Shown piece after piece: positions 1-5,800 of a DNA stretch of 11,985 nucleotides. Position numbers and translations under genes: made by a program. The notes below the pieces were generated by a model that had not been told where the DNA came from, searched no databases, and was given only the letters and a program-made list of their open reading frames with translations. The stretch is from Micrococcales bacterium. Its GTDB lineage: Bacteria; Actinomycetota; Actinomycetes; Actinomycetales; Dermatophilaceae. The first letter of the stretch is position 1. Each line of letters begins with the position of its first letter. The stretch covers positions 1-11,985 of the forward strand of contig PMJN01000259.1 in assembly GCA_003157445.1 (NCBI GenBank), read 5' to 3'.

Positions 1-1
1 G

Positions 2-508
2 CAGATTCTGGCCCATCTGGGCGGAGCCCGCGGGTTCGTCCTGGGTACCCTGCAGGACACGGCCACCCTGACCATGCTCGAAGCCGGCTACAAGCACAAC
101 GTCGTGCCCCAGAGCGCTGCAGCGTCCCTGGACTGTCGATTCTTGCCGGGTCACGAGGACGATCTGATGACCACAATCCGCGAGCTTGCCGGAGAGTTTG
201 TCGCAGTCGAGGTGCTTCATCGGGACATCGCTTTGGACGCCCCTTTCGCCGGGGACCTGGTCGATCAGATGAGGCAGGCCCTCTTGGTGGAGGACCCGGA
301 TGCATCAGTGCTTCCGTACTGCCTGTCCGGTGGCACGGACAATAAGGCTTTGAGCACCCTGGGCATCACCGGTTATGGCTTCGCCCCACTTCGTCTGCCA
401 GCTGATCTGGACTTTGCGCCCATGTTCCATGGCATCGACGAGCGGGTTCCAGTGGAGTCCCTGGAGTTCGGGGCCCGGGTCATCCAGCGGTTCCTCGCCG
501 CCTGCTAG
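2..508 (+). CDS. M20-family metallopeptidase/deacylase, C-terminal part (5' end outside window)
   Basis: This is the last 168 residues of a zinc-dependent M20 amidohydrolase, a family of dipeptidases, carboxypeptidases and N-acyl-amino-acid deacylases. The open frame runs from base 2 without a stop, and the ATG at 74 lies inside the fold, so the gene begins upstream of the window. Visible family features are HNVVPQSAAASLDCRF, the usual dimerisation-domain strand with its Asn-Val-Val-Pro, then SGGTDNKALSTLG, then MFHGIDERVP. The His of FHG is the expected C-terminal metal ligand, followed by the usual DERVPVESL helix start. The N-terminal zinc ligands and catalytic Glu are not in the window. 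The gene ends 7 bases before the stop of the convergent DUF5703 gene. The substrate cannot be told from this half. In Mycobacterium an M20 gene is also found near uppP. The family call is firm; the substrate is unknown. Confidence 0.9.
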   Translation, partial: QILAHLGGARGFVLGTLQDTATLTMLEAGYKHNVVPQSAAASLDCRFLPGHEDDLMTTIRELAGEFVAVEVLHRDIALDAPFAGDLVDQMRQALLVEDPDASVLPYCLSGGTDNKALSTLGITGYGFAPLRLPADLDFAPMFHGIDERVPVESLEFGARVIQRFLAAC

Positions 509-515
509 CACGGGC

Positions 516-728
516 TCAACCCTGGTGGGCGGCAGTTCCCTCCCAGGTGGTGCGCTGAACTCGGATGATCTTGCGCCGCAACCAGACCTTGCGCGCTCCG
601 CCGAGATAGAGAAGCAGTCTGGACAGCTCCCAATGGCCGTACTCGGCCTCCTGGGCAACCGCAAGACGAAGGTCCCCGGCGGAGACACCGCTCGGGAAGA
701 CCATCACGCGATACTGATACTCGACCAT
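516..728 (-). CDS. DUF5703 family small protein
   Basis: This encodes 70 residues of a small actinobacterial protein family of unknown function. The sequence starts MVEYQYRVMVFPSG and contains AEYGHWELSRLLLY and then a strongly basic WLRRKIIRVQR segment near residues 49-59. I recognise this pattern from DUF5703 proteins. The ATG at 728 was chosen because the conserved MVEY start falls there. The same frame extends upstream to 824 but would overlap the divergent gene at 768 and lacks family character. No good Shine-Dalgarno is seen. It is convergent with the M20 gene and divergent, 39 bases apart, from the acidic-protein gene. It has no membrane segment or signal peptide. The abundant Arg and Lys would allow nucleic-acid or acidic-partner binding, but that is only inference. 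Confidence 0.85.
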   Translation of the reverse strand: MVEYQYRVMVFPSGVSAGDLRLAVAQEAEYGHWELSRLLLYLGGARKVWLRRKIIRVQRTTWEGTAAHQG

Positions 729-736
729 CGCTGCCC

Positions 737-764
737 ATTCTGTCTCAAAAACGGGTACGTTCAA
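737..764 (-). promoter_or_regulatory. Candidate promoter of the DUF5703 gene
   Basis: On the minus strand TTGAAC (764-759) is followed after 16 bases by CAGAAT (742-737), then 8 bases to the ATG at 728. Both boxes are partial matches to sigma-A consensus. The -35 box overlaps the TACGTT assigned to the plus-strand gene, so the two divergent promoters would compete for the same 39 bases. Confidence 0.33.
756..761 (+). promoter_or_regulatory. Candidate -10 box for leaderless transcription of the acidic-protein gene
   Basis: TACGTT fits TANNNT and lies 6 bases before the ATG at 768. That spacing would place the transcription start on the start codon. There is only an AAGG one base from the ATG and no spaced Shine-Dalgarno, which agrees with a leaderless message. 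Confidence 0.5.
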
Positions 765-767
765 GGC

Positions 768-1148
768 ATGAACGCCGACCCGCGTGCCGCGCTGGCCAAC
801 CTGACCGCTGCTCTTGAGAGGCACCTTGAAGCCTCAGCCTCTCGCCGGGGTGAGAATGACCCCACGGTCGTTGCCGCCTATCAGGCGGTCGCGGACGTCT
901 TCGACCTCTACGACGACGCTCTGTTGGAGGCTTATGGCGAGGTCACTCCGTTGGAGATCTATAGCGGCGACGAAGATGAAGACGAAGACGAAGATGAAGA
1001 CGAAGACGAAGACGAAGACGAAGACGCCGACCAGGTGAACGGCGACGAGGTGCTGGATGACCACGGCGACGAGGATGGCGACAGCAACGGCGTCTATCTG
1101 GGGCTTGACGACAGCGACTACGACGAAGAGCCTTCCCGCTCCCACTGA
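768..1148 (+). CDS. Small acidic actinobacterial protein with Asp-Glu tract (family sometimes labelled 'primosomal protein')
   Basis: This encodes 126 residues. The N-terminal 65 or so form the conserved part: MNADPRAALANLTAALERH, then a helical ASRRGENDPTVVAAYQAVADVF segment, then YDDALLEAYGEVTPLEIY. The C-terminal half is almost purely acidic, with a run of alternating Asp and Glu (19 residues) and further Asp-rich sequence to the end, so it is probably disordered. I recall similar short proteins annotated 'primosomal protein' in actinobacteria, but nothing visible supports a role in replication. The ATG at 768 was chosen because the conserved MxADPRAAL start begins there and a TANNNT box sits 6 bases upstream. 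The frame stays open back to 375, but that part lies over the M20 and DUF5703 genes. A DNA-mimic or chaperone-like role for the acidic tail is speculation. Confidence 0.82.
   Translation: MNADPRAALANLTAALERHLEASASRRGENDPTVVAAYQAVADVFDLYDDALLEAYGEVTPLEIYSGDEDEDEDEDEDEDEDEDEDADQVNGDEVLDDHGDEDGDSNGVYLGLDDSDYDEEPSRSH
969..1025 (+). repeat. Hexanucleotide GA(C/T)GAA tandem repeat encoding (Asp-Glu)9-Asp
   Basis: Nine in-frame units of GACGAA or GATGAA followed by one GAC encode alternating Asp-Glu. GAT occurs only in units 2 and 5, and the other units are identical at the DNA level. Because the unit is 6 bases, slippage would add or remove residue pairs without a frameshift. Confidence 0.95.
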
Positions 1149-1185
1149 CGTCCCGCGGGCTTTCTGCCACGTCCCGTGGGGCTGC

Positions 1186-1201
1186 CAGCACTCAGGTGCT
1201 G
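1186..1201. terminator. Candidate bidirectional hairpin between convergent genes
   Basis: CAGCAC-TCAG-GTGCTG is a perfect 6-bp stem with a 4-base loop. It lies in the 64-base gap between the stop of the acidic-protein gene (1148) and the stop of the minus-strand aldo/keto reductase pseudogene (1213). There is no T-run on either side, so intrinsic termination is only plausible. The same gap holds an imperfect direct repeat starting ACGTCCCG at 1148 and at 1169. Confidence 0.35.
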
Positions 1202-1212
1202 CCGCCTGGAGC

Positions 1213-2139
1213 TCAGTCGGAGACGTCGTTTAGGGCGTGAATGATTTCGGTAGGCAGTTCGAGATCCTCACTGGCCAGAGCGGCAGGCAGCTGGCCTGTG
1301 GTGCTGACGCCAACGATAGGTGCGAGCACGCCGGGCCGGTCTCGCGCCCATGCCAGCGCGATCTCGGCGGAGCTGACGTTCATGCCTTGTGCTGCGATGG
1401 CCACGGCGTCCACGATCTGTGCGGACTCGTCGGTGAGGCTGAGACCTGTCACTGAGGTGGGCTCCCTAGAGGCGTCGGATGACTCATCGGGTATCCCATG
1501 TCGGTACTTGCAGGTGAGGGTCCCGCGTCCAAGGGGTGACCAGGGCAGCAGTCCAAACCCAGCGACGGCCCGGCCGGCACCAGTTCGTCCTCAGGTATCT
1601 GGTTCAACAGTGAGTACTCGACCTGGTTTCCACCAGAGGAACTCGATTGCCGGACATCAACGTCGCGGCGTGCGCCGCTTGCCAGCGCGAGTAGTTCGAG
1701 ACTGCGACATGGCGGGCCAGCCCACTGCTCACCGCCCATTCCAGCGCGCACAGAGTTTCGTCAAGGGGCGTGTCATCGTGCACCAGCCAGAGATCCACGT
1801 ACGGCGTGCCCCGCCGCTCCAGCGACGTGTCGACCTGGTGCATCAGAGCTCGCCTGGACGTATTCACCACCCGCGTCCCCATCCGCCGCCAGACGCCGGC
1901 CTTGGTGCAGATGACGAGCTGATCGCGAGGGAGCAGGTCGTCGAACATCGTGCCCAGTGCTTGCTCGAAGGCGCCATCGCCATACCCGTGAGCGGTGTCG
2001 ACGAAGTCTCCTCCTGCGCCCAGGTACGTCTTGAGATGCTCGCGGGCATCCTCGATTGAGGTGCGGGCCCCCAGCCCATGGTCCCCAGGGCAAGGCGAGG
2101 CACTGACAATCCTGATCGTCCCATTGTCCTGTGTCGCAT
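1213..2139 (-). pseudogene. Aldo/keto reductase broken by three single-base deletions
   Basis: Read across three frames, this is a complete aldo/keto reductase of about 309 residues, the usual length for NADPH-dependent carbonyl reductases of this fold. It starts MRHRTMGRSGLSVPRLALG. The reading then shifts near 2064-2075 (C5 run), near 1624-1635 and near 1566-1577. Each shift is restored by adding one base. The middle part has the catalytic elements: DFVDTAHGYGDG (Asp, Tyr), VICTKAG (Lys) and DLWLVHDD (His). Next come HVAVSNYSRW, NQVEYSLLN, GFGLLPWSPLGRGTLT and the NADP-binding-like APIVGVSTTGQL. From the ATG the actual product would be 91 residues. All neighbouring genes are intact, which argues for real decay over general poor sequence, but base-call errors at short homopolymers cannot be excluded. 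It is divergent from the F420 oxidoreductase gene. Confidence 0.88.
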
Positions 2140-2147
2140 GTCTCGGT

Positions 2148-2153
2148 ACGTTA
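2148..2153 (-). promoter_or_regulatory. Possible -10 box of the aldo/keto reductase pseudogene
   Basis: TAACGT (2153 to 2148 on the minus strand) fits TANNNT and lies 8 bases before the ATG at 2139. If used, the pseudogene may still be transcribed. Spacing is one base longer than in the better examples in this window. Confidence 0.3.
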
Positions 2154-2190
2154 GCGGCGCCCGGGCCTGCCCATGGCTGCACGTCGCCGA

Positions 2191-2196
2191 TAGCCT
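2191..2196 (+). promoter_or_regulatory. Candidate -10 box for leaderless transcription of the F420 oxidoreductase gene
   Basis: TAGCCT fits TANNNT and is followed by exactly 7 bases before the ATG at 2204. No Shine-Dalgarno is seen upstream of the ATG. No good -35 box is seen at the usual distance. Confidence 0.5.
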
Positions 2197-2203
2197 CACC
2201 GAC

Positions 2204-3268
2204 ATGAAACTTGGGTTGAATCTGGGCTATTGGGGCATGGGCAACGACGCGGACAATATCGCGTTGGCGCAGGAAGCAGACAGGATCGGCTATGCGGTTG
2301 TCTGGGCTGCCGAAGCCTATGGCTCGGACACGGCGACAGTCCTGTCATGGGTTGGGGCGTTGACCGACAACATCGACCTTGGATCGGCTGTGATGCAGAT
2401 CCCGGCACGGACCCCGGCCATGACCGCTATGACGGCCGCGACCCTGGACACGTTGTCAGGCGGGCGCTTCCGGCTTGGTCTGGGCGTCTCCGGACCTCAG
2501 GTGAGCGAGGGATGGCACGGGGTGAAGTTCGATGCGCCGCTGGGACGGACCCGCGAGTACGTCGACATCGTCAAGATGGCGCTGCGACGTGAGACTGTCG
2601 CCTACCAGGGCAAGCACTGGACCTTGCCCCTTCCGGACGGCCCTGGCAAGGCGCTGAGGATGACCATTCATCCAGTACGCGAGCATCTGCCGATCTATCT
2701 GGCTGCGGTCGGTCCCAAGAACCTCGAGCTCGCAGGCGAGATCGCTGATGGCTGGCTCGCGGTCTTCTACAGCCCGGAGTACTCCGGCGACCTGCTGGCC
2801 TCGCTGAGAGTCGGGCGCGCCAGGGCCGATCGCGGCACCGAACAGGACCGCCTAGCCGGCTTCGACATCGTGCCAACGGTCCCGGTCATACTCAACGATG
2901 AGGTTCAGGCGGCCGCTGCCCCGTTGCGTGCCCAGGCCGCCCTCTACCTGGGTGGGATGGGGTCGCGGGAGAAGAACTTCTACAACGCACTGGCGGTAAG
3001 GATGGGCTTCGAGGAGGGGGCTGCAAAGGTCCAGGATCTCTTCCTTGCCAAGAAACACCGCGAGGCGGCGGCCGCCGTGCCGTTGGAGTTCATCGACCAG
3101 ACGTCCTTGATCGGCCCGCGCGGCCGAGTCAAAGAACGATTGAGCCGGTACGCTGCATCCGGGGTAACGACGCTCACGATCGCTGCCGAAGGTGCATCGC
3201 TGGACGAACGCCTGCATGTCGTGCGCACGATGGCCGAGCTTCTGGGTGAGTCCGGGCTGGGTGACTAA
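2204..3268 (+). CDS. LLM-class F420-dependent oxidoreductase, Rv3520c-like (TIGR03559) family
   Basis: This encodes 354 residues of a luciferase-like TIM-barrel flavin/deazaflavin enzyme, cytosolic, expected to use coenzyme F420. The start MKLGLNLGYWGMG is typical of the Rv3520c-like subfamily. Further features are IGYAVVWAAEAYGSDTA, IDLGSAVMQIPARTPAMTAM, then LDTLSGGRFRLGLGVSGPQ, the phosphate-side glycine motif of the family. IYLAAVGPKNLELAGEIADG follows in the C-terminal half. The ATG at 2204 was chosen because the family N-terminus begins there. The open frame continues back to 2078, but that overlaps the start of the divergent reductase. The physiological substrate is unknown. uppP begins 27 bases after its stop, so the two probably share a transcript. 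F420 use is inferred from the family; F420 biosynthesis genes are not in this window. Confidence 0.9.
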   Translation: MKLGLNLGYWGMGNDADNIALAQEADRIGYAVVWAAEAYGSDTATVLSWVGALTDNIDLGSAVMQIPARTPAMTAMTAATLDTLSGGRFRLGLGVSGPQVSEGWHGVKFDAPLGRTREYVDIVKMALRRETVAYQGKHWTLPLPDGPGKALRMTIHPVREHLPIYLAAVGPKNLELAGEIADGWLAVFYSPEYSGDLLASLRVGRARADRGTEQDRLAGFDIVPTVPVILNDEVQAAAAPLRAQAALYLGGMGSREKNFYNALAVRMGFEEGAAKVQDLFLAKKHREAAAAVPLEFIDQTSLIGPRGRVKERLSRYAASGVTTLTIAAEGASLDERLHVVRTMAELLGESGLGD

Positions 3269-3295
3269 CCGACTGGACAACACGAGAGAAGACCC

Positions 3296-4150
3296 GTGCA
3301 GCATCTGACCTACTTTGACGCGATCATCCTTGGCATCGTGGAGGGACTTACCGAGTACCTTCCCGTCTCATCGACCGGGCACCTGACGATCGTCGAAGAC
3401 CTGCTGGGCTACACGGTCAACAACAAGGCAGTCACGGCCTACACCGCCATCATTCAGATGGGTGCCATCGCCGCCACCGTCCTCTACTTCTTCAAAGACA
3501 TCGTCCGCCTGCTTGGCGCCTGGTTCCGTGGCCTGCGCACCGCTGAGGAACGCACTAAGCACGACTACCAGCTCGCCTGGGCGGTCATCGTCGGATCGAT
3601 CCCGGTGGCCGTGGTCGGGTTCTTGGGCAGGAACGTCGTCAAGGGCCCGCTACGCAGCCTCTGGGTGGTCGCGGCAGCCCTCTTCTTGTGGAGCGTGGTG
3701 ATGTGGGCTGCTGAGAGGCGCCACAGCGTTCTCGAGAAGGCAGCAGTGGTGCGCGGCGAGGGTCAGGTGAGCATTCGTGACGGCCTGATCATGGGTCTGA
3801 TGCAGTGCTTCTCACTCATCCCTGGGGTCTCTCGCTCGGGGGCAACCATCTCGGCCGGCCTGCTGGACGGGCTCGACAGGGTCACGGCCACCCGGTTGTC
3901 ATTCTTCATGGCCATTCCGGCGTTGACTGCCGCTGGGTTGTACGAGATCAAGGACGTCGACCCCAGCGTGGTCGGCCTCGGTCAGATGGCCCTGGGAGTG
4001 CTCGTCGCATTCGTGGTGGCCTATGCCAGCATCGCCTGGCTGCTGAGGTTCGTCGCTCACCATCCGATCACGGTCTTCATCTGGTATCGCGTTGCGCTGG
4101 GACTGGCCCTTGTCATTGCTTTGGGAACGGGTTATCTCAGCGCCACTTGA
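3296..4150 (+). CDS. uppP: Undecaprenyl-diphosphatase UppP (BacA)
   Basis: This encodes 284 residues, the usual length for UppP. This integral membrane phosphatase converts undecaprenyl diphosphate to the monophosphate carrier for peptidoglycan and other wall polymers, and it gives bacitracin tolerance. The two family signatures are present: EGLTEYLPVSSTGH at residues 16-29 with Glu16, Glu20, Ser26 and His29, and PGVSRSGAT at 176-184 with Arg180. Several hydrophobic segments follow, including residues near 92-112, 121-138, 229-250 and 258-277. The GTG start at 3296 fits the family N-terminus. A weak purine stretch GAGAGAAG lies 4 bases upstream. The gene follows the F420 oxidoreductase by 27 bases and is likely co-transcribed. 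In Mycobacterium uppP also lies near the phosphatase, DUF3090, SCO1664-type and mshC genes. Confidence 0.97.
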   Translation: MQHLTYFDAIILGIVEGLTEYLPVSSTGHLTIVEDLLGYTVNNKAVTAYTAIIQMGAIAATVLYFFKDIVRLLGAWFRGLRTAEERTKHDYQLAWAVIVGSIPVAVVGFLGRNVVKGPLRSLWVVAAALFLWSVVMWAAERRHSVLEKAAVVRGEGQVSIRDGLIMGLMQCFSLIPGVSRSGATISAGLLDGLDRVTATRLSFFMAIPALTAAGLYEIKDVDPSVVGLGQMALGVLVAFVVAYASIAWLLRFVAHHPITVFIWYRVALGLALVIALGTGYLSAT

Positions 4151-4155
4151 GAAGG

Positions 4156-4179
4156 GCCCCTGCGCGTTACGGCAAGGGC
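4156..4179 (+). terminator. Candidate terminator hairpin of uppP
   Basis: GCCCCTGC and GCAAGGGC pair over 7 of 8 positions around an 8-base loop, 5 bases after the uppP stop. There is no T-run after it, so termination by this hairpin is tentative. Confidence 0.35.
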
Positions 4180-4262
4180 TGCTCGGCCACCATGGGTAAA
4201 GAGTGGGCGGCGTGCTTCTAGCGGGGCCCCCCGGTGGTTGCAGTTTGACCTCTGGAGAGCCG

Positions 4263-4307
4263 CACCACGCGAGGGCATCGCAGGGTTGCCGGCGTCGTCG
4301 CGTGGTG
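4263..4307. repeat. Inverted repeat with perfect 10-base arms
   Basis: CACCACGCGA (4263-4272) and TCGCGTGGTG (4298-4307) are exact reverse complements separated by 25 bases. The loop itself can form a small GGCA/TGCC stem (4274-4277 with 4287-4290). It lies 112 bases after uppP and 208 bases before the phosphatase. It could be a transcript hairpin or a protein-binding site. Function is not known. Confidence 0.8.
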
Positions 4308-4406
4308 ATCCCTTGTGATGCTGAAGGAGCTGAAGCCGCGGCGTTCTGAACGGGCGGACGGCTCCTGGGTCTCTGCTATTGCCGACCCACCTGAAGAAGG
4401 TCTGCT

Positions 4407-4434
4407 GAGCACCCGCCATCTATCTTGGGTGCTC
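4407..4434. repeat. Hairpin with perfect 8-bp stem upstream of the phosphatase promoter
   Basis: GAGCACCC (4407-4414) pairs with GGGTGCTC (4427-4434) around a 12-base loop. It could insulate the phosphatase operon from read-through of uppP. There is no T-run, so its role as a terminator is a guess. Confidence 0.6.
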
Positions 4435-4444
4435 TGTGTGACCC

Positions 4445-4462
4445 GGCACTGCCGGCATTGCC
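4445..4462. promoter_or_regulatory. Two abutting GGCANTGCC palindromes, candidate operator
   Basis: GGCACTGCC (4445-4453) is followed directly by GGCATTGCC (4454-4462). Each is a perfect 4+4 palindrome around one centre base. They lie about 40 bases upstream of the TACAGT box of the phosphatase gene. An exact 8-base palindrome GTGATCAC (4466-4473) is 3 bases further on. The arrangement suggests a regulator-binding site; the regulator is unknown. Confidence 0.4.
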
Positions 4463-4502
4463 GCGGTGATCACGGCTTCGGGACTCCTTGCCACATCCGC
4501 CG

Positions 4503-4508
4503 TACAGT
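4503..4508 (+). promoter_or_regulatory. Candidate -10 box for leaderless transcription of the phosphatase gene
   Basis: TACAGT fits TANNNT and is followed by exactly 7 bases before the GTG at 4516, which would put the transcription start on the start codon. No Shine-Dalgarno is present. Confidence 0.5.
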
Positions 4509-4515
4509 GGCTCCT

Positions 4516-5211
4516 GTGCCGACCTGCCTGCTGATCCGCCATGGACGAACCTCATCCAATGCCAAGGGGACGCTGGCGGGGTGGACCGAAGGTGTTGGGC
4601 TGGACGATGTCGGGCGGAGCCAGGCCGCCGCTCTGGCCGAGCGACTGGCAGGGCTGCCGATCCGTGCGCTGGTCTCCAGCCCACTGCAACGCTGCCTCGA
4701 GACAGCCCAGATCGTGCTCAGTGGGTTGAAAGACGTCTCCGTGCGCACGGACGAGCGACTCGGTGAGTGTCGCTATGGCGCCTGGACAGGCGGTTCCCTC
4801 AAGGAGTTGGCCAAGGAGCCCCTGTGGCGCACGGTGCAGAACCAGCCAAGCGCGGCCCGGTTCCCCGATGGAGAGGGGTTCATCGGGGAGTCCATTGCCC
4901 AGATGCAGGCTCGCGGCCTGCAGGCCGTGCGCGACATCGACGCTGCAGTCAATGATGAGCATGGGCCGGGCGCTATCTGGGCGCTGGTCTCCCATGGCGA
5001 CATCATCAAGTCGATCCTGGCCGATGCGGCCGGCGCGCATCTGGATCACTTCCAGAGGATCATCGTGGGTCCGGCGTCGTTGTCGGTCGTGAGCTACACC
5101 CAAAGGCGCCCTTACCTGGTCCGGCTCAACGATGACGGGACCGACTTGTCAGCTCTGGTTCCGCCCCCTGGCGACGCGCCAGTGGGCGGCGGCGCTGGCA
5201 CCGCCCACTAA
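4516..5211 (+). CDS. MSMEG_4193-family histidine phosphatase / probable phosphomutase (TIGR03848 type)
   Basis: This encodes 231 residues of the phosphoglycerate-mutase-like histidine phosphatase superfamily. Catalytic features are LLIRHGRT with Arg8 and the phospho-accepting His9, SSPLQRCLETA with Arg59, the acid Glu84 in RLGECRYGAW and the second His160 in ALVSHGD. The segment TLAGWTEGVGLDDVGRSQA marks the actinobacterial MSMEG_4193 branch. That family was described as part of a conserved three-gene set with a DUF3090-type and a kinase-like protein, and both follow here. The GTG at 4516 was chosen because the family begins MxTxLLIRHG. The open frame back to 4315 has no family sequence. The tail after residue 215 is Pro/Gly-rich and probably not structured. 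Substrate is unknown. DUF3090 starts 10 bases after its stop. Confidence 0.92.
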   Translation: MPTCLLIRHGRTSSNAKGTLAGWTEGVGLDDVGRSQAAALAERLAGLPIRALVSSPLQRCLETAQIVLSGLKDVSVRTDERLGECRYGAWTGGSLKELAKEPLWRTVQNQPSAARFPDGEGFIGESIAQMQARGLQAVRDIDAAVNDEHGPGAIWALVSHGDIIKSILADAAGAHLDHFQRIIVGPASLSVVSYTQRRPYLVRLNDDGTDLSALVPPPGDAPVGGGAGTAH

Positions 5212-5214
5212 AGT
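5209..5214 (+). promoter_or_regulatory. Candidate -10 box for DUF3090, overlapping the upstream stop codon
   Basis: TAAAGT fits TANNNT. Its first three bases are the TAA stop of the phosphatase gene. Exactly 7 bases separate it from the ATG at 5222, so a start of transcription on the ATG is expected. The gene could thus be made both from the operon and as a separate leaderless message. Confidence 0.48.
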
Positions 5215-5221
5215 TGTCGGT

Positions 5222-5776
5222 ATGCCGGTCCTTGAGTTCGACCCACCAGATCGGTTCGTCGCGGGCACAGTCGGGCCGCCCGGGCAACGGACCTTCTTCC
5301 TGCAGGCCAGCGCAGGGTCTCGGCTGGCCTCAGTGTCCCTGGAGAAGCAACAGCTGAGCACTCTGGCCGACCGGGTCAACGACCTGCTGGACGACTTCGC
5401 CTCGGGCGAGGCTGCCGAGGTCGTTGCTGAGGCTTTCGAGGACGTCGACCCTCTGGCCACACCGATTGAGGACGAGTTCCGGGTCGGCACCATGAGCCTG
5501 GGGTGGGACGCAGACCGCCGGGTGGTCATCGTCGAGTGCCACAACGGGCAGGAGGAGCTCGTGGTCGACGAGGAGGGCCAGACCACGCTGGAGCCCGAGC
5601 AGCCCGGGCCCTTCGAGACCGTCCTGAGGGTCGTGATCGAGCCTGCCCTGGCCCGGGCCTTCGCCCGCCGATGCGCCAAGGTCGTTGCTGCCGGACGGCC
5701 TCCGTGCCCCTTTTGTGGCGGCCCCCTGGACCCGACGGGCCACATCTGCCCTCGCGCCAACGGCTACAAGCGCTGA
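5222..5776 (+). CDS. DUF3090 family protein (TIGR03847 type) with C-terminal Cys cluster
   Basis: This encodes 184 residues of an actinobacterial family without known function. The start MPVLEFDPPDRFVAGTVG and the following RTFFLQA are typical of DUF3090. The middle part is acidic and contains DEFRVGTMSLGWD and VVIVECHNGQEE. The C-terminus CPFCGGPLDPTGHICPRANGY holds Cys162, Cys165, His174 and Cys176, spaced like a small zinc-binding knuckle; metal binding is inferred and untested. The ATG at 5222 was chosen because the family N-terminus starts there. It is the middle gene of the trio, with the phosphatase 10 bases upstream and the SCO1664-family gene 24 bases downstream. No membrane segment or signal is seen, so it is probably cytosolic. 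Confidence 0.93.
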   Translation: MPVLEFDPPDRFVAGTVGPPGQRTFFLQASAGSRLASVSLEKQQLSTLADRVNDLLDDFASGEAAEVVAEAFEDVDPLATPIEDEFRVGTMSLGWDADRRVVIVECHNGQEELVVDEEGQTTLEPEQPGPFETVLRVVIEPALARAFARRCAKVVAAGRPPCPFCGGPLDPTGHICPRANGYKR

Positions 5777-5800
5777 GCACCAAGTGGGCACCATGACCTT

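Larger units (their letters stand above)
4151..4515. other. Non-coding stretch of 365 bases rich in inverted repeats
   Basis: No convincing gene is seen between uppP and the phosphatase. In order it holds a hairpin just after uppP (4156-4179), the palindrome GGGGCCCC (4223-4230), an inverted repeat with 10-base arms (4263-4307) and TGGGTC/GACCCA (4366-4389). Then come GAGCACCC/GGGTGCTC (4407-4434), tandem GGCANTGCC palindromes (4445-4462), GTGATCAC (4466-4473) and a TANNNT box (4503-4508). The phosphatase frame is open through part of it from 4315 but shows no family sequence there. No tRNA or known riboswitch core was recognised. Confidence 0.75.

Noticed and set aside
834..1145. Minus-strand frame rich in Val-Phe repeats opposite the Asp-Glu tract
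   Set aside because: It is simply the antisense reading of the hexanucleotide repeat and has no other support.
1241..2059. Long plus-strand open frame of 272 codons
   Set aside because: It is the antisense of the aldo/keto reductase pseudogene; the minus strand shows clear family motifs and this frame shows none.
2124..2152. TTGTCC-N17-TACGTT as promoter of the F420 oxidoreductase gene
   Set aside because: Spacing is ideal but both boxes are weak and it would give a leader of about 45 bases with no Shine-Dalgarno. TAGCCT-N7-ATG explains the start better, though a second start is possible.
4132..4419. Minus-strand open frame of 95 codons between uppP and the phosphatase
   Set aside because: No recognisable motif, no ribosome-binding site seen, and it overlaps the hairpins and the end of uppP.
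4315..4515. N-terminal extension of the phosphatase from TTG 4315 or ATG 4318
   Set aside because: The family begins at the LLIRHG strand, the extra 67 residues look like no known domain, and the stretch is full of palindromes and carries a promoter box.
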